DNA of 64,000 bases, taken from NCBI RefSeq assembly GCF_000383575.1, contig NZ_KB911579.1, forward strand, positions 375,707 to 439,706, read 5' to 3'. Shown here piece after piece: positions 29,595 to 38,787 of the stretch. Numbering within the stretch: the stretch's first letter is position 1; each line of letters starts with the position of its first letter. The DNA comes from Salinispora oceanensis. Its GTDB lineage: Bacteria; Actinomycetota; Actinomycetes; Mycobacteriales; Micromonosporaceae. Below the pieces are notes generated by a model, which saw only the letters and a list, made by a program, of their open reading frames with translations, was not told the DNA's origin and did no database searches. The translations under genes and the position numbers were made by a program.

Positions 29595-30281
29595 TCAACT
29601 GAGGCTGAAGAAGCCGCCCTCAGCGATCTTGGCTTTGTCCTCCGCGGTGACCTGGACATTGGCCGGCGAAAGCAGGAACACCCGGTTGGTCACGCGCTCG
29701 ATCGTACCGCGCAGCCCGAACGCCAGCCCGGCGGCGAAATCGACCAGTCGCCGCGCATCCGCCTCATCCATCTCCGTCAGGTTGATGATGACGGGGACGC
29801 CGTCGCGGAAGTGCTCGCCAATCGTCCGCGCCTCCCGGTAGGTCGTCGGGTGCAGCGTGGTGATCTGGTAGCGCTGCTCCTCCTCCACCGGCACCCGCTC
29901 CCGGACCGGCGCCTGCGGCGCCAAGGCCAGATTGTCACGGGTGTGGTAGGTCAGGGCTCCAGACGACTCGGGGGCGGACCGGGTGATCGACCGGACGCTG
30001 GTGCGCTCGACCCGCTCCGACTCCTCACCCTCCTCGCGGTGATCCACGTCACTCGACCGCGCCGCAGCCCGCTCCAGGCGCCCCCGGTCGCCGATCCGCG
30101 AACGGGGCGGAGCGGCCTCCTCAACGTCGTCATCCTCTTCTCCGAAGTCCTCGGAGTATCGGCTCGACCGATACCGCGACTCGCGGTAGCCCCCCTTGTC
30201 GTAACCACCGTCGTCGTAAGCCCGCTCGTCGTCCTCCTCGACCAGACCGAGCCAGACCCCCGCCTTGCGCAGCGCACCCAT
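29595..30281 (-). CDS. sepF: Cell division protein SepF
   Basis: 228 aa. Membrane-associated FtsZ anchor. N-terminal amphipathic segment [19 protein letters not shown], then a long acidic and Arg-rich disordered linker ([14 protein letters not shown]..., about residues 20-125), then the SepF core with [53 protein letters not shown] and [12 protein letters not shown] at 30281; GGGAAGGG lies upstream. The 187-bp gap to yggS may hold a promoter: TTGATC is seen but no clear -10. Confidence 0.95.
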   Translation of the reverse strand: MGALRKAGVWLGLVEEDDERAYDDGGYDKGGYRESRYRSSRYSEDFGEEDDDVEEAAPPRSRIGDRGRLERAAARSSDVDHREEGEESERVERTSVRSITRSAPESSGALTYHTRDNLALAPQAPVRERVPVEEEQRYQITTLHPTTYREARTIGEHFRDGVPVIINLTEMDEADARRLVDFAAGLAFGLRGTIERVTNRVFLLSPANVQVTAEDKAKIAEGGFFSLS

Positions 30282-30468
30282 CCCGCGCCCTTCCCGTCCG
30301 CCCTACGGCACGCACCCCCGTGCCATGTCGCCTGCCGCAAGTGGATCAATTTCTGCTCGTCGGATCGACACCCCCGGGCACGCGCTTCGCGTTGCGCGCC
30401 GTAACCCCGACGAGAGGAATGCCACTCCCACCAAACAACACCGATGTAATTTGCTCCTGGCGGTCAGG

Positions 30469-31215
30469 CTACCGCAGCGTGGGGCGCATTCCGAGTAACG
30501 CGCTGCCCACCCGGACATGTGTCGCGCCGTGCCGGATCGCCGATTCCAGGTCCCCACTCATGCCAGCCGACAAGAACCTCGCCTGCGGATGCTGGGCCCG
30601 GAACCCGGCCGCCACCTCCGCCAACCGGGCAAACGCCCGGTCCGCCTCCCAGCCCAGCGGTGCCACCGCCATCAACCCGCTGAGCCGCAGCCCGTCGGCA
30701 CCGGCCACCACCTCAGCCACCGGATCGAGACCCGTGTCCGGGTCGGTGGAGTCGGGCAACGCACCGCCGCGACCCACCGCCCCGTCGATGCTGACCTGAA
30801 GGAGCACCTCCAACGGCCGGTCCCGTTCCGCCGCCGCGGCCCGATCCAACGCCCGGGCCAACCGGACGCTGTCGACCGACTGCACCACGTCGGCGTACCG
30901 GACCACCGACTTCGCCTTGTTCCGCTGCAGCTGGCCGATGAAGTGCCACCGGGGCGTCACGCCCGCCGCGGCCACCTCGGCGGCCTTCACCGCGGCCTCC
31001 TGGTCCCGGTTCTCCCCCACCTCGATGGCCCCGAGCCCCACCAGAGCGACAACGTCACTCGCCGGGTACGTCTTGGTCACCGCGATCATGGCCACCTCCC
31101 CCGGGTCCCGACCCGCCGCCGTACAGGCGTCGGCGATTCGGGTGCGGACTCGGGCGAGGCCAGCTGCGAGATCGGCGTTGCGGTTGGTGGGCACCGCGGC
31201 GGGGGTGTTGGTCAT
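30469..31215 (-). CDS. YggS family PLP homeostasis protein
   Basis: 248 aa. Binds PLP through the Lys in AMIAVTKTYPASDVV (near residue 48) and keeps free PLP in check; no enzyme reaction is known. VGENRDQE, RWHFIGQLQRNKAKSV, LRLSGLMAVAPLG and LSAGMSGDLESAIRHGATHVRVGSALLG match the family. ATG at 31215. Only 9 bp separate it from the ftsZ stop. In many actinobacteria a pgeF/YlmD laccase-like gene lies between the two; here it is absent. Confidence 0.95.
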   Translation of the reverse strand: MTNTPAAVPTNRNADLAAGLARVRTRIADACTAAGRDPGEVAMIAVTKTYPASDVVALVGLGAIEVGENRDQEAAVKAAEVAAAGVTPRWHFIGQLQRNKAKSVVRYADVVQSVDSVRLARALDRAAAAERDRPLEVLLQVSIDGAVGRGGALPDSTDPDTGLDPVAEVVAGADGLRLSGLMAVAPLGWEADRAFARLAEVAAGFRAQHPQARFLSAGMSGDLESAIRHGATHVRVGSALLGMRPTLR

Positions 31216-31224
31216 CGGCAGGAC

Positions 31225-32340
31225 TCAGGAACCGTTCTTGAGGAAGTCGGGGACATCGACATCGTCGAAGAGAACCCGACGTGGCGACTGCTGCGGGGCG
31301 GGAGTGGTGGGCGGCGCCGGTACCGCTGGCGTGGCCGGTGCCGGCTGATTTTGATTCGTCTTACGGGCCGGCTCGGCCGCCTTGTAAGCGGGCGCGCCTC
31401 CGTCGAAGCCTGCGGCGATGACGGTGACCCGCACCTCGTCGCCGAGGGCGTCGTCGATAACCGCACCGAAGATGATGTTGGCCTCCGGGTGGGCCGCGTC
31501 GGTCACCAGTTGCGCCGCATCGTTGATCTCGAACAGTCCCAGGTCGGAACCGCCAGCGATCGAGAGCAACACGCCGCGCGCGCCATCCATGCTCTGCTCC
31601 AGCAGCGGGCTGGAGATGGCCGCCTCGGCCGCCTCCACCGCCCGGTTCTCACCCCGAGCACTACCGATTCCCATCAGGGCGCTGCCGGCACCGCTCATAA
31701 CACTCTTGACGTCGGCGAAGTCCAGGTTGATCAGACCGGGAGTGGTGATCAGGTCGGTGATCCCCTGCACACCGGAGAGAAGCACCTGGTCCGCGGTGCG
31801 GAAGGCATCCATCATGGAGATGTTCCGGTCACCGAGCGCGAGGAGCCGATCGTTCGGAATCACGATCAGCGTGTCGCACTGGTTCCGCAGCTCGTCAATG
31901 CCGGCCTCAGCCTGCACCTGGCGGCGCTTGCCCTCGAACGAGAACGGCCGGGTGACCACGCCGATGGTGAGCGCGCCGAGCTTGCGGGCGATGTTCGCCA
32001 CCACCGGAGCTCCGCCGGTGCCGGTGCCACCGCCCTCGCCGCAGGTCACGAAGACCATGTCGGCGCCCTTCAGAACCTCCTCGATCTCGTCGCGGTGGTC
32101 CTCAGCCGCGTTCTTTCCGACATCCGGGTTGGCACCGGCACCCAGACCGCGGGTCAGCTCCCGCCCCACATCGAGCTTGACATCGGCGTCACTCATCAGC
32201 AGTGCCTGTGCATCGGTGTTGATCGCGATGAACTCGACGCCCTTGAGCCCAACCTCGATCATTCGGTTGACGGCATTCACGCCGCCGCCACCGATACCGA
32301 CGACCTTGATGACCGCCAGGTAGTTGTGCGGAGGTGTCAT
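31225..32340 (-). CDS. ftsZ: Cell division GTPase FtsZ
   Basis: 371 aa. Polymerises into the Z ring. Contains [18 protein letters not shown], the tubulin signature [24 protein letters not shown] (T7 loop), and a C-terminal peptide after a Pro/Ala-rich linker, [14 protein letters not shown], which binds SepF and others. ATG at 32340 follows AAAGGACC; an upstream in-frame start at 32448 is a shadow. A promoter with an embedded palindrome lies about 110 nt upstream of the ATG. Confidence 0.98.
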   Translation of the reverse strand: MTPPHNYLAVIKVVGIGGGGVNAVNRMIEVGLKGVEFIAINTDAQALLMSDADVKLDVGRELTRGLGAGANPDVGKNAAEDHRDEIEEVLKGADMVFVTCGEGGGTGTGGAPVVANIARKLGALTIGVVTRPFSFEGKRRQVQAEAGIDELRNQCDTLIVIPNDRLLALGDRNISMMDAFRTADQVLLSGVQGITDLITTPGLINLDFADVKSVMSGAGSALMGIGSARGENRAVEAAEAAISSPLLEQSMDGARGVLLSIAGGSDLGLFEINDAAQLVTDAAHPEANIIFGAVIDDALGDEVRVTVIAAGFDGGAPAYKAAEPARKTNQNQPAPATPAVPAPPTTPAPQQSPRRVLFDDVDVPDFLKNGS

Positions 32341-32446
32341 CTGAAGGTCCTTTCCCCCTCGAGATTGGCATGGGCCGCGCCACTCGGCTTGCCCAGGATC
32401 AACGGTTGACGACGCGGCCATCACCAGGGCTCGGGTGTTAACCCTC

Positions 32447-32477
32447 ACCCTCTACTAGAGGGTTACATTTATGTCAA
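32447..32477 (-). promoter_or_regulatory. ftsZ promoter with an 8-bp inverted repeat over the -10
   Basis: On the minus strand TTGACA (32477-32472) and TAGAGG (32454-32449) are 17 nt apart. The inverted repeat ACCCTCTA-C-TAGAGGGT (32447-32463) covers the -10 and part of the spacer. A protein binding this repeat would block the promoter. The 5' leader to ATG 32340 would be about 105 nt. Confidence 0.6.
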
Positions 32478-32566
32478 CCACTGATCCTCTTCGGGGCAAC
32501 GTAAGCGCCTCCGCCCCATGTGCCAAGCAACCCGGCGGCGTGTCGCCCCGGCGGGCAGATCACACA

Positions 32567-33388
32567 TCACCGGACGGTCACCACGTCCGGAGCGCTGACA
32601 TCGATCGTGGCCGCCGCCCCGTTCAGTAACGCGGTGGCAACCTGCGCCTTCTCTGCCCCCCGGCTCGCGTCCCCCCACACCACCCGCCGCTCATCGCGCA
32701 GGTGAAGCGTGAGTCGAGCCAGCCCTTCCACCGTGATGTCCACGAGCTCGGCCCGCAGCTGCGGGGTAAGCACGGCGAGCACCGCCAGGGCGGCCTGGGT
32801 CTCCGAATCGGCCGGGCCCGGCGCCGCCAGCCGAATCACCGGCAAGCCGTCGGGGGGAGCCGACAGCCGGCGGAAGACGACCCCAGCAGCATCCACCACG
32901 AGAAACTGCCCCTCCTGCGGCACCACCGCCGCACCGGTTCGCTCGGTCAACCGGACCACGAGGGCATCCGGCCAGTCCCGCGTCACGTCAACCCGCTCGA
33001 CTGCCGGCAGGCCACCGATACGCTCCGCAGCGGCCGCGAGGTCCACCCGGGCCAGCGGCGTGCCGTCGGGCACACCGGCGACATCACGCACCTCGATCGA
33101 GGTCACCAACTCGGCGCCCTCCACCCGCACCTCACGCACCCCGAACAGGCCAGTGCCGACCAGCACCCAGCCGACCAACCCCGACAACGCCAGTCCGCCA
33201 GCCGCGAGCGCCCACGGCAGAACCGCGCGCATTCGGCGTCGCCGGGCCCGAGCCATGAATCGTCGAGTTGAGGCGGGAACCGCGTCCCGCCCGGCCCGAA
33301 CCAGCTGCCAGCGACGGACCGCCGGCCCCCGGCGGCCGACACCCCCCTCCACCCCAGAGCTACGCCGACGCGTAGGCCCCGAACTCAT
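32567..33388 (-). CDS. ftsQ: Cell division protein FtsQ (DivIB)
   Basis: 273 aa. Single-pass membrane protein linking FtsL/FtsB to the divisome. Basic N-terminal tail of about 55 residues, TM helix VLPWALAAGGLALSGLVGWVLVG, then POTRA domain (FGVREVRVEGAELVTSIEVRD...) and FtsQ domain ending in DVVTVR. ATG at 33388 overlaps the murC stop. A 225-bp gap with the ftsZ promoter separates it from ftsZ. Confidence 0.93.
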   Translation of the reverse strand: MSSGPTRRRSSGVEGGVGRRGPAVRRWQLVRAGRDAVPASTRRFMARARRRRMRAVLPWALAAGGLALSGLVGWVLVGTGLFGVREVRVEGAELVTSIEVRDVAGVPDGTPLARVDLAAAAERIGGLPAVERVDVTRDWPDALVVRLTERTGAAVVPQEGQFLVVDAAGVVFRRLSAPPDGLPVIRLAAPGPADSETQAALAVLAVLTPQLRAELVDITVEGLARLTLHLRDERRVVWGDASRGAEKAQVATALLNGAAATIDVSAPDVVTVR

Positions 33389-34929
33389 CCGGCGGTGGAA
33401 GCATCAGGAGCGGAGCTACCCGGGAGGTCGGGAACGGTGCCCCCGATCGTCGTCGCACCCCCGACGTCACCGCCGGGCACGATGCCCGTGGGGCCCGCGG
33501 CACCCCGCTCCGACAACGCGTCGAGTAGCTGGTCGCCCAGGAGCGAACTCGGTGGCGCGCCCATCGTCACCACAACATCGCCCGGCTTGGCCCGGCGGGC
33601 CACCTCGACCGGAGCCGCCTCCCAGGAGTCCACGAAGACCTTCCGGTCGGCCGGCAGCGGTACCGCCTCGATCAGCGCCGCCGACCCCTCCCCCGGCTCC
33701 CGCAGTTCCCCGGGGCCGAAGACTTCCAGCAGCACCAACTCGTCGGCGATAGCGAGGGCCTCGGCGATCTCCGCCTGCAGATCCCGGGTGCGGTAGAGCC
33801 GATAGGGCTGGAACACCACGATCAGCCCTCCGTCACCGGCCACCTCCCGCAGCGTCCGCAGAGCCAGCGCAATAGGTGTCGGGTGGTAGGCGTACTCGTC
33901 GTAGACCAGCACATCGTCCGCGACGCCCTTACGCTCGAAGCGCCGCCGCACGCCGGGAAAGGTCGCGAGCGCGGCCTGCGCCGCCTCCAACGGCAGGTCC
34001 AACAGGTACTCGGCGAGTACCGCCGAGGCACTGTTGAGGCCCATGTGCCGCCCCGGCACCGGCAGCCGAAACTCCCCCAGCGACCGACCGTCGATCTCGG
34101 CGAGATACCGGATGCCCCGGGTGGATGAGGCCATCTCGGTCAGCCGTAGATCCGCGTCGGCCGAGGTGCCGTACGTGTACACCCGCCGTCCCTCGGCACG
34201 CAGCGTCTCGACCAGTCGCCGGCTACCCGCGTCGTCGGCGCAGGTGATGATGAAGCCGTCCGGGTCGGTGAGGCGGGCGAAGTCAGCGAAGGCCGCTTCC
34301 AGATTGGCCAGGTCACCGTAGGTGTTCAGGTGATCGGCCTCAATATTGGTGATGATCGAGACAAATGGTCGATAGATCAGGAAGGAGCGGTCGCTCTCGT
34401 CCGCTTCCACCACGAAGTACTCGCCCGTGCCGTGGTGCGCACCGGAACCGACCTCGGATATCTCCCCGCCGATCACGAAGGACGGATCCACCCCGGCTTG
34501 CTGGAGCACCATGGTCACCATTGAGGTGGTGGTGGTCTTGCCGTGAGTGCCCGCCACCGCGACCGTCCGCCGGCCCGTCATCGCCGCGGCAAGCGCCTCG
34601 GAGCGGTGCAGCACCCGCAGGCCACGACGGCGCGCCTCCACCAGTTCCAGGTGGTCAGGCGGGATTGCCGAGGAGTAGACGACGGTGTCCACACCGTCGA
34701 GGTTGCCCACCTCATGGCTCATGTGGATGGTGCCACCCAGGGCTCGCAGGCCCGCCAGGGATGGCCACTCGCGCAGTTCGCTGCCGGAGACCGAGATCCC
34801 GCGGGTAAGGAAGAGCCGGGCCAGGCCGCTCATCCCGACCCCACCCGCCCCAATCAGATGGATGGCGCCGAGATCCTCCGCAGTCAGCTGGCCGGCCGGC
34901 GAAAACTTCGCCGCACTCTTCCCACTCAC
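33385..34929 (-). CDS. murC: UDP-N-acetylmuramate--L-alanine ligase
   Basis: 514 aa. Adds the first Ala of the stem peptide. N-terminal Rossmann AIHLIGAGGVGMSGLARL, ATP site VAGTHGKTTTTSMV, VVEADESDRSF, NIEADHLNTYG, and C-terminal DDVLVYDEYAYHPTPIALAL. The Gly/Thr-rich C-terminal 40 residues are extra. GTG at 34929 overlaps the murG stop. Here murC lies between murG and ftsQ, as in Mycobacterium. Confidence 0.97.
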   Translation of the reverse strand: MSGKSAAKFSPAGQLTAEDLGAIHLIGAGGVGMSGLARLFLTRGISVSGSELREWPSLAGLRALGGTIHMSHEVGNLDGVDTVVYSSAIPPDHLELVEARRRGLRVLHRSEALAAAMTGRRTVAVAGTHGKTTTTSMVTMVLQQAGVDPSFVIGGEISEVGSGAHHGTGEYFVVEADESDRSFLIYRPFVSIITNIEADHLNTYGDLANLEAAFADFARLTDPDGFIITCADDAGSRRLVETLRAEGRRVYTYGTSADADLRLTEMASSTRGIRYLAEIDGRSLGEFRLPVPGRHMGLNSASAVLAEYLLDLPLEAAQAALATFPGVRRRFERKGVADDVLVYDEYAYHPTPIALALRTLREVAGDGGLIVVFQPYRLYRTRDLQAEIAEALAIADELVLLEVFGPGELREPGEGSAALIEAVPLPADRKVFVDSWEAAPVEVARRAKPGDVVVTMGAPPSSLLGDQLLDALSERGAAGPTGIVPGGDVGGATTIGGTVPDLPGSSAPDASTAG

Positions 34930-36035
34930 CGGACCACCGCCTCATAGACAAAGTTGAGTAATGCTTCATCGCCGTCGCGATGCCCGTACGCGGCCGCGGC
35001 AGCCCCCATCGTGGCCAGCCGGTGCGGGTCACGGATCAGCGGGATCACCGTGCTCTCCACCCAGGCCGGCGTCAGCTCGGCGTCGTCAACGAGTAGCCCG
35101 CCCCCGGCCTCCACCACCGGCAACGCGTTACGTCGTTGCTCCTGGTTGCTGTGCGGATACGGCACATAGACCGTCGGCAGCCCGACCGCCGCCACCTCTG
35201 CGCAGGTCATCGCCCCGCCCCGGCCGAGCATCAGGTCGGCTGCGGCGTACCCCAGCTCCATCTGCGACAGGTAGGGCAAGGTCACGTACGGTGCGGGCAG
35301 GTCGGTCGGCACCGACACCGCCTCATTGCGGGCACCGACCACGTGCAGCACCTGCACGCCGTTCCGAGCCAGCTCCTTGGCCGCCCCGGTGACCGCAAGG
35401 TTGATCGAGCGGGCGCCCTGCGATCCGCCGGCGACGAAGAGCACCGGCAGGTCCGGACGGAGACCGAAGTGGGCGCGGGCGGCGGTACGCATGGCGGCCC
35501 GGTCCAGACCGGCGATGCCCCGGCGTAGTGGCACCCCCACCACCCGGGCCCCGCGCAGCGACTCGGCCTGCGTCGGCTGGTGTGGGAAGCCCACCGCGAC
35601 GTGCTTGGTGAACTTCATGCCCAGCCGGTTGGCCACCCCCGGCGGCACATTGACCTCGTGGATGACGATCGGCAGCTCCCGTCGCCAGGCGGCGAGGTAC
35701 GCCGGGACCGAGACGTATCCGCCGAACCCCACCACCGCATCGGCCTGCACCTCGTCAATGACCTTGCCGGCCGCCCGGGCGGCGGTCCACATCCGGCCCG
35801 GGGTCTTCACCAGGTCCAGATTGACCGAACGGGGCAGTTGGTGTGCGGGGATCTGACGCAGGTCGTACCCTGCGGGCGGGATCAGCTCGTTCTCCAGCCC
35901 CTTGGGCGTGCCCAGGCAGGTGATCCGGATACCGGAGTCGTGCCGGCGCAGGCAGTCGGCGAAGGCGAGTAGCGGGTAGATGTGCCCCCCGGTACCACCT
36001 CCCGCAAGCACCACCGAACGCAGCGGACCCATCAC
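34926..36035 (-). CDS. murG: UDP-GlcNAc transferase MurG (lipid II synthesis)
   Basis: 369 aa membrane-associated glycosyltransferase that adds GlcNAc to lipid I. VLAGGGTGGHIYPLLAFAD, VVGFGGYVSVPAYLAAW, VIHEVNVPPGVANRLG, FVAGGSQGARSIN and YVPYPHSNQEQRRNAL define the family. GTG 36035 overlaps the ftsW stop (GTGA); ATG 36032 is an equal choice. Overlaps murC. Confidence 0.97.
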   Translation of the reverse strand: MMGPLRSVVLAGGGTGGHIYPLLAFADCLRRHDSGIRITCLGTPKGLENELIPPAGYDLRQIPAHQLPRSVNLDLVKTPGRMWTAARAAGKVIDEVQADAVVGFGGYVSVPAYLAAWRRELPIVIHEVNVPPGVANRLGMKFTKHVAVGFPHQPTQAESLRGARVVGVPLRRGIAGLDRAAMRTAARAHFGLRPDLPVLFVAGGSQGARSINLAVTGAAKELARNGVQVLHVVGARNEAVSVPTDLPAPYVTLPYLSQMELGYAAADLMLGRGGAMTCAEVAAVGLPTVYVPYPHSNQEQRRNALPVVEAGGGLLVDDAELTPAWVESTVIPLIRDPHRLATMGAAAAAYGHRDGDEALLNFVYEAVVR

Positions 36036-37588
36036 CGTCTCCTCTCCTCCGCCGACCCACGCCGGGTCCGGTTCGCCCGGACGGCACGCGGTGCGGCCTG
36101 GTCCTCTTCATGCCGCCCCCGGGGCGCCCGGGCCCGGGGAGCTGGTGGGGATCCCGGGCGGCGCCGGCCGGGGAGCGGCGGCAACGGGGCCCAGACTAGT
36201 CGGACCCATCGGGCCGGCGGACGGGCATGCAGGGCTCTCGCCGCATCAGGTTCGGCGCGCGCGAACGAGGCGAGCATGCCGACCGCGGCGAACGTGACCA
36301 CCAGAGCCGTCCCGCCCTCGGAGATGAATGGCAGCGGCACGCCGGTCAGCGGCAGCAACCCGATCACGCCACCGATGTTGATCACTGCCTGGCCGATCAG
36401 CCAGGCGGTCGCCCCGGCGGCGGCGAGCTGCCGGAACCGGCCGGTCACCCGGCGGGCGATCCGCAACCCGGTGTACGCGAGCACCGCGAAGAGCGCTACG
36501 ACCACACCGCACCCAACGGCACCCAGCTCCTCAGCGATGATCACGAAGATGAAGTCGTTCTCCGCCGCCGGAAGCGCACCCCATTTCAGGGAACCCTTGC
36601 CCAACCCGGTGCCGAACCAGCCACCGTGCTCGATCGCGTACCGAGCTTGGAGCATCTGGTAGCACTCGTGCGCCTTGCAGGTGTCGAGCGGCGGCGGGTC
36701 AAAGAAAGTCGTCAGCCGGAGCAGCCGGAAATTGGGCCCCTCCTCGCCCGACCCGGTCGATCCGGCGCCGAAGGAGGCGACCGCCACCAGCAAACCAATG
36801 CCGAGCAGGCCGATCGCGCCCAACACCGCGAAGACGCGCAACCGCACCCCGGCCGCCCACAACAGCCCGATGACCAGGGCCAGCAGACAGAGCAGCGTGC
36901 CCAGGTCGTTGTAGCCGACCAGCACGAACAGCAGCCCCAGCACCGGGAAGAGCGGCGTGGCCAACTCCCGCCACCAGCCGAGCCGGGCGCCCTTTCGGGC
37001 GAGCACGTCGGCCCCCCACAGGACGAGGGCGAACTTCGCGAGCTCGGAGGGTTGGACCTGGAGCGGCCCAAAGTACAGCCAGTTCCGGTCCGCGGAGAAC
37101 GGGCCGACCTGTTCGACACCGGCCAGCGAGCTGACCACGAGCAAGAGATTTAGGAGCAGCAGCAACCCCACCGCCCCACCGAGGGCCGGCCAGGCGACCG
37201 CCTGGAAGGTGCGGACCGGCAGCCGCTGGCACGCCCAGAAGGCCAAGATCCCGAACACCGCGAAGATGGCCTGCTCGGTCAGGGACGCGGTGGCGTCGCC
37301 GCGTACGGCGAAGTCCTCCACGCTGGTCACCGAGAAGACCATGGTGAGACCGATCAGCAGCAGCAGGCCGACGCTGAACAGCAGAAGGTAGTAGGAGGCC
37401 AGCGGCCGGTCCAGCAGGCCACGTAGCGCGGCCAACCCGCCGGTGGCGCTCAGACCGTGCAGGGGCGGAGCGTCCGGAGCTTCCTCGGGTGGCCGCGCTG
37501 CCGGCGGAGCCTCGGCGGTACGCGTAGTCCCCGGCGGCCGACGCCGCCCCGCCCCCGGGCTGTCCTCTTCATCTGGTCCCTCCCCCAC
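36032..37588 (-). CDS. ftsW: Septal peptidoglycan glycosyltransferase FtsW (SEDS)
   Basis: About 518 aa, ten-helix membrane protein that polymerises lipid II with FtsI. Disordered N-terminus of about 60 residues, then YYLLLFSVGLLLLIGLTMVFSVTS, QVQPSELAKFALVLWGADVLA, YNDLGTLL, ENDFIFVIIAEELGAVG and GVIGLLPLTGVPLPFISEGGT, plus a basic C-terminal tail. GTG 37588 is the only in-frame start before the core; it lies inside a perfect hairpin, so the start is uncertain. No murD precedes it. Confidence 0.93.
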   Translation of the reverse strand: MGEGPDEEDSPGAGRRRPPGTTRTAEAPPAARPPEEAPDAPPLHGLSATGGLAALRGLLDRPLASYYLLLFSVGLLLLIGLTMVFSVTSVEDFAVRGDATASLTEQAIFAVFGILAFWACQRLPVRTFQAVAWPALGGAVGLLLLLNLLLVVSSLAGVEQVGPFSADRNWLYFGPLQVQPSELAKFALVLWGADVLARKGARLGWWRELATPLFPVLGLLFVLVGYNDLGTLLCLLALVIGLLWAAGVRLRVFAVLGAIGLLGIGLLVAVASFGAGSTGSGEEGPNFRLLRLTTFFDPPPLDTCKAHECYQMLQARYAIEHGGWFGTGLGKGSLKWGALPAAENDFIFVIIAEELGAVGCGVVVALFAVLAYTGLRIARRVTGRFRQLAAAGATAWLIGQAVINIGGVIGLLPLTGVPLPFISEGGTALVVTFAAVGMLASFARAEPDAARALHARPPARWVRLVWAPLPPLPGRRRPGSPPAPRARAPRGRHEEDQAAPRAVRANRTRRGSAEERRR

Positions 37589-37614
37589 CCGCCCATCATC
37601 GCGGGTGGGGGAGG
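37579..37614. promoter_or_regulatory. Hairpin (14-bp perfect stem, 8-nt loop) over the ftsW start
   Basis: CCTCCCCCACCCGC (37579-37592) pairs exactly with GCGGGTGGGGGAGG (37601-37614). On the minus strand the hairpin lies between mraY and ftsW, with the ftsW GTG in its 3' arm and no U-tract behind it. It could limit ftsW translation or end transcription in part. GAGGAG at 37633-37638, before the hairpin, serves no visible gene. Confidence 0.6.
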
Positions 37615-37662
37615 CGTGGCCCGCGCAACCGTCTCCTCGGCGTGTCGAGACGCTGGGTCCGG

Positions 37663-38787
37663 TCAACCGACGCGGGCGAGGAACTCGCTGTAGAACAGGC
37701 CCAGGGCGATCGCCACACCGATACCGGCGATGATCCAGAACCGCACCACGATGTTGACCTCGCTCCAGCCGGCGAGCTCGAAGTGGTGCTGCAGCGGTGA
37801 CATCCGGAAGACCCGCTTGCCGGTGGTCCGGAAGGAGATGATCTGGATCACCACGGACATCGTGATGATGACGAAGAGCCCGCCGATGATCGGCAGCAGC
37901 AGAATCGTCCGGGTCGACATCGCCATCCCGGCGATCAGACCACCGAGGCCCAGCGCCCCGGTGTCTCCCATGAAGATCCTCGCTGGCGACGTGTTCCACC
38001 AGAGGAACCCGACGCAGGCACCGGCCGCCGCGCCAGCTATCAACGCGATCTCCAGCGGGTCCCGCACCGCGTAGCAGTACTCCTGGGTGTAGTTCGGGTC
38101 CGCGCACCAGTGCCGGTACTGCCAGAAGGCGATCAGCGCGTACGCCGCGAGCACCATCACCGAGGCGCCGGTGGCCAGACCGTCCAGACCGTCGGTGAGG
38201 TTGACGCCGTTGGTGGCGGCCATCACCACGAAGATGAAGACGATGACCGCACCGACCTTGGTGAGCTCCAACGCCGGGATGTCCCGGATGAAACTCAACG
38301 TCGTGCTGCCGACCGTCTCAGTGTTGGTCAACGTGCCCTGAGAGTCGGTCATGGTGCTTGGGAAGTAGAGCGCGATCACCCCGAACACCGCGCCGACCAG
38401 GATCTGGCCAAGCAGCTTGCCGCGCTTGTTGAGGCCGCCACTGTGCCGCTTGCGGACCTTCAGGAAGTCGTCAATGAAACCCACCGCGCCGGAGAACACC
38501 ATCAGCCCCAGCAGCACCAGCGCCGTGATGGTCGGCTCGACCTGGGCGATCTGCGCGTCCGGCAGCGTGGTCAGGGCCAGGTGCCCGGCGACGTACGCGA
38601 TGACGGTGGCCAGGATGAAGACCACCCCACCCATTGTCGGCGTGCCCTTCTTGCCCTGGTGCATCGCCGGCCCCTCGGCCCGAATGGGCTGGCCGGCCTT
38701 CAACCGGGTGAAGACCTTGATCGCAATCGGGGTGCAGAACAGCGAGACCAGGAAGGCCACCCCGACCGCGACGATGACTGCCCTCAT
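37663..38787 (-). CDS. mraY: Phospho-N-acetylmuramoyl-pentapeptide transferase
   Basis: 374 aa, about ten helices. Makes lipid I from undecaprenyl phosphate. Catalytic Asp pair in [21 protein letters not shown], then [35 protein letters not shown] and [18 protein letters not shown] at 38787 overlaps the murF stop. Followed by a 74-bp gap with a hairpin instead of murD. Confidence 0.97.
   Translation of the reverse strand: MRAVIVAVGVAFLVSLFCTPIAIKVFTRLKAGQPIRAEGPAMHQGKKGTPTMGGVVFILATVIAYVAGHLALTTLPDAQIAQVEPTITALVLLGLMVFSGAVGFIDDFLKVRKRHSGGLNKRGKLLGQILVGAVFGVIALYFPSTMTDSQGTLTNTETVGSTTLSFIRDIPALELTKVGAVIVFIFVVMAATNGVNLTDGLDGLATGASVMVLAAYALIAFWQYRHWCADPNYTQEYCYAVRDPLEIALIAGAAAGACVGFLWWNTSPARIFMGDTGALGLGGLIAGMAMSTRTILLLPIIGGLFVIITMSVVIQIISFRTTGKRVFRMSPLQHHFELAGWSEVNIVVRFWIIAGIGVAIALGLFYSEFLARVG

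Noticed and set aside
37454..37572. ATG 37572 with GGGGGAGGGA upstream as the ftsW start
   Set aside because: It is out of frame with FtsW and soon meets a stop, so it cannot start this protein.
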